From contig DESK01000010.1 of NCBI GenBank assembly GCA_002361955.1, positions 86,401-150,400 on the forward strand: a stretch of 64,000 nt of DNA, read 5' to 3'. This document shows, piece by piece, positions 62,048-64,000 of this stretch (position 1 is its first letter; every line of letters begins with the position of its first letter). The notes under the pieces are model-generated. The model was not told where the DNA came from. It did not search any database and saw only the letters and a program-made list of their open reading frames with translations. A program made the position numbers and the translations under genes. This DNA comes from Lachnospiraceae bacterium UBA3316 (GTDB lineage: Bacteria; Bacillota; Clostridia; Lachnospirales; Lachnospiraceae).

Positions 62048-62434
62048 TTGAATATAGAGAAAAAAGATATAGAGCAATATCTTTCTGAGGTAAAGGAAGC
62101 TGTTGGGAATGATAGATACCGGTTGGACCGGAATATCAAACGGCAAGATAACATCAATCTGTTTCTGGATTATGTAATTGATGAAGCTAAAGCAAAGGAA
62201 ATGATACTGAGCCTGACAGTAATAGATTTTTCTGGCATCCTGCAGAATAAACATAAAGGCTTCGAGCATGAAAGATTGTATGTATTTGGTAAGGATGTGA
62301 CTCTCTTGGAGAGAAACGGAACGGAAGAAAAAGCAGTGTCTCTTTATATGAAATTTAACAAGCTGGAGAACTGTTTTGTGATTGTGATTTCGTTTCATGA
62401 GCAAAAACATCCGCTTACATACTATTTCCAATAA
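62048..62434 (+). CDS. MqsR-like candidate toxin
   Basis: About 128-aa protein with TTG start at 62048, 5 nt after GAGGAGG and downstream of the predicted transcription start. The pattern YLSEVKEAVGNDRYRL, ILSLTVIDFSGILQ, ERLYVFGKDV and CFVIVISFHEQ is reminiscent of the MqsR mRNA-interferase fold (leading LxxVK helix, Lxxx-DF, final SF strand). Family membership is by eye. It precedes and nearly abuts a gene whose product combines MqsA-like zinc finger and HTH with a Panacea domain, the expected antitoxin. Upstream in-frame starts at 61967 and 61997 overlap the promoter. Confidence 0.6.
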   Translation: MNIEKKDIEQYLSEVKEAVGNDRYRLDRNIKRQDNINLFLDYVIDEAKAKEMILSLTVIDFSGILQNKHKGFEHERLYVFGKDVTLLERNGTEEKAVSLYMKFNKLENCFVIVISFHEQKHPLTYYFQ

Positions 62435-62459
62435 TCAGGGAGGAAAAGAGGTGGCCATT

Positions 62460-63470
62460 ATGATAGAGAAGGGAAGAAGAGACTTTTGTATAGAGTGCAG
62501 AAAAGAGACAGAGTACCTTTTACAGAAAAAGGACATCGTAAAGACTATAAGGGATAAGGCGTATACCTTCAGCATTACCGTGGCTGTATGCGCAGAATGT
62601 GGTGAGGAAATGAGTATCCCCGGGCTCATTGATAAGAATGTTCAGGAAGTTGATAAACAGTATAGAGAAGTGGAAGGCCTTGTGACGATTGAAGATATTG
62701 AAAAACTCATGATAATTTATAAAATCGGTAAGGCACCGCTTTCCCTTGCCCTTGGATTTGGAGAGGTGACAATATCGAGATATCTGGAAGGACAGGTGCC
62801 ATCTAAGGAGTATTCAGACATTGTCAAAGCAGCGCTGGCTTCCCCGGCGTATATGAAGCAGAAACTTATAGAGAACAGGGAAAAGCTGACAGATACGGCA
62901 TATAAAAAGGCAGTGGCTGCAGCAGATAGCATAGAGAGTCTTTTTTCTGTCTCAGATAAGATGTTAAGGGTGATCGCATATGTTTTTAAAAAATTGGAAG
63001 AAGTAACCCCGCTCATGCTGCAGAAACTGCTATATTTTATCCAGGGTGTTTATTCTGTGTTGTATGGAAAACCTATCTATGCGGAAGATTGCAGGGCATG
63101 GATACATGGCCCGGTTTATCCGGAAGTATATGACCTGTTTAGAGATTTTAAGTATAATCCGATCGATGATGCACGTTTCGCACTTTTGGAAAGAAATGAA
63201 GACGCGCTTACAGATGATGAAAGGAAGGCAGTTGATCTTGTCATAAATACATTTGGAATGTATGGTGGGAAAGTACTGGAAAAAATTACTCACAATGAAG
63301 ATCCGTGGATAGAGGCAAGGAAAGGTTATGGTGACAGCATTCCATCCAGCGAGCTTCTGCCGAAGGACAGGATAAAGAAATACTATATTGCGGTAGATCA
63401 AAAGTATGGTATAGATTCAGAAGCTGGCTTGCGGGCATATATCCACGATATGCTTGCTAAAGCATCATGA
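62460..63470 (+). CDS. MqsA-like zinc finger/HTH/Panacea (DUF4065) antitoxin
   Basis: 336-aa protein of three parts. A zinc finger with Cys10, Cys13, Cys44 and Cys47 (FCIEC, VCAEC) and a helix-turn-helix (about 75-125, LALGFGEVTISRYLEGQ) resemble MqsA-type antitoxins. The C-terminal part (about 175-336) has the DUF4065/Panacea signature MLQKLLYFIQGVYSVLYGKP and AWIHGPVYPEVYDLF, a domain known as a promiscuous toxin-neutralising module. It starts at ATG 62460 (after AGAGGTGG) or GTG 62451 (after GGGAGG); not decided. Cognate toxin is probably the preceding gene. Confidence 0.85.
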   Translation: MIEKGRRDFCIECRKETEYLLQKKDIVKTIRDKAYTFSITVAVCAECGEEMSIPGLIDKNVQEVDKQYREVEGLVTIEDIEKLMIIYKIGKAPLSLALGFGEVTISRYLEGQVPSKEYSDIVKAALASPAYMKQKLIENREKLTDTAYKKAVAAADSIESLFSVSDKMLRVIAYVFKKLEEVTPLMLQKLLYFIQGVYSVLYGKPIYAEDCRAWIHGPVYPEVYDLFRDFKYNPIDDARFALLERNEDALTDDERKAVDLVINTFGMYGGKVLEKITHNEDPWIEARKGYGDSIPSSELLPKDRIKKYYIAVDQKYGIDSEAGLRAYIHDMLAKAS

Positions 63471-63528
63471 TCGAAGAAAACTGAGCTTGACTTTCCTAAA
63501 AGCAAATGATAGAATCAATAAAGTTATT

Positions 63529-63878
63529 ATGATAAGTAGAACAAATAATCGCGGCTGGCAGGCCGAAAGGTGCCAGACGAGGAAAGTCCGGGCTTCACAG
63601 GGCAGGATGCCGGATAACGTCCGGTGGAGGCGACTCCAAGGATAGTGCAACAGAAATGAACCGCCCAGCGTGCTGGGTAAGGGTGGAAGGGCAGTGTAAG
63701 AGACTACCGCCTTCCTGGTAACAGGAGGGGCATATGTAAACCCCATCCGAAGCAAGACCGAAAAGAGGCATATGACGGCCCGTCAGCCTCAGGTGGGTTG
63801 CTGGAGCCTGGCGGCGACGCCAGGCCTAGATAGATGATTATTCAACGACATAACCCGGCTTATCGTTCTGCTTATCAT
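63529..63878 (+). ncRNA. rnpB: RNase P RNA
   Basis: Catalytic RNA of RNase P. A 14-bp P1 helix closes it (63529-63542 with 63865-63878, one G-U pair). Inside are GAGGAAAGTCCGGGC near the 5' end, ACAGAAA, and ACATAACCCGGCTTA near the 3' end, the hallmark conserved segments. About 350 nt, consistent with bacterial class A. The reverse-strand frame across it is not a gene. Terminator follows. Confidence 0.93.
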
Positions 63879-63895
63879 AAAACAGACGAATGTAG

Positions 63896-63926
63896 AAAAC
63901 GGAGTGCACAGGCTCTCCGTTTTTTT
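63896..63926 (+). terminator. rnpB terminator
   Basis: Stem AAAACGGAG (63896-63904) with CTCCGTTTT, followed by a total run of seven T (63920-63926). Confidence 0.9.
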
Positions 63927-63927
63927 G

Positions 63928-64000
63928 GTGCGCCCGGCGGGCGCACGTTCTAATGGGTGAAAGTCCCTAATCCGCCCGGTAGTGGGAAGGATACAGCCAA
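63928..64000 (+). mobile_element. 5' end of a probable group IIC intron (truncated by window edge)
   Basis: Starts GTGCGCCCGGCGGGCGCAC (8-bp hairpin), then GGGTGAAAGTCCC, the hallmark 5' region of bacterial group II introns. The start directly behind an intrinsic terminator and T run is the insertion preference of class C introns. Catalytic domains and any reverse-transcriptase gene lie outside the window. Confidence 0.8.

Noticed and set aside
63465..63755. Reverse-strand frame over rnpB
   Set aside because: Lies within the RNase P RNA; no coding evidence.
1..64000. CRISPR arrays
   Set aside because: No series of regularly spaced identical repeats and no cas-like genes were seen.

Overview
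The window looks like a chromosomal segment of a gut Lachnospiraceae-type Firmicute (class Clostridia). Support: strong AAAGGAGG ribosome binding sites, the rimP-nusA-ylxR-ylxQ-infB-rbfA order, the dgt-dnaG-rpoD-trmK order, a spore-type PdaA-like deacetylase, an [FeFe]-hydrogenase maturase (HydE) and large secreted mucin-type glycosidases. The species cannot be named from the sequence alone.

Layout. 1-12.2 kb: translation and RNA metabolism operon on the + strand (rimP, nusA, rnpM/ylxR, ylxQ, infB, rbfA, nrnA, truB, ribF, two small membrane proteins, rpsO, pnp). 12.4-23.0 kb: two very large secreted glycosidases, GH95 (alpha-L-fucosidase type) and GH89 (alpha-N-acetylglucosaminidase type). 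23.0-30.7 kb: hisJ-like phosphatase (-), gap-pgk-tpiA glycolysis, hydE, pdaA-like (-), a DUF3783 gene and an AraC regulator (-). 30.8-32.1 kb: tRNA-Thr followed by a decayed mobile remnant (broken hicA, intact hicB, broken phage-like gene). 32.1-34.5 kb: mscL, rpiB, an SH3 wall protein and nth. 34.6-39.3 kb: a third giant glycosidase, GH2, with the same C-terminal repeat type as GH95 and GH89. 39.4-45.4 kb: divergent argG / argCJBD with ARG boxes between them. 45.4-51.9 kb: a DMT transporter, then comEA, a two-component system, a GerMN lipoprotein and comEC. 52-59.3 kb: dgt, dnaG, rpoD, trmK, Nif3 and a TGS-type nucleoside kinase. 59.3-63.5 kb: an AT-rich accessory island with a deletion-scarred type I restriction locus, a DUF3990 (ADP-ribosyltransferase-like) gene with a coupled partner, an orphan nucleotidyltransferase, HNH and RelE-like fragments, and an MqsR-like toxin paired with a zinc-finger/HTH/Panacea antitoxin. 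63.5-64 kb: rnpB, its terminator, and the 5' end of a probable group IIC intron that runs off the window.

How the parts fit. The three glycosidases would remove terminal fucose, alpha-GlcNAc and beta-galactose from host mucin-like glycans; the sugars feed glycolysis (gap-pgk-tpiA). The arginine genes form a recycling (ArgJ) pathway with a NAG kinase carrying the N-terminal helix expected of arginine-inhibited enzymes, and ARG boxes overlap the argC promoter.

Most notable for follow-up: the DUF3990 pair; the MqsR-like/Panacea pair; the hsdM-hsdS deletion scar; the intron behind rnpB; a 25-bp hairpin ahead of pnp; a shared leader motif ahead of the GH95 gene and of the dgt-dnaG-rpoD cluster; and a three-copy dispersed intergenic repeat.
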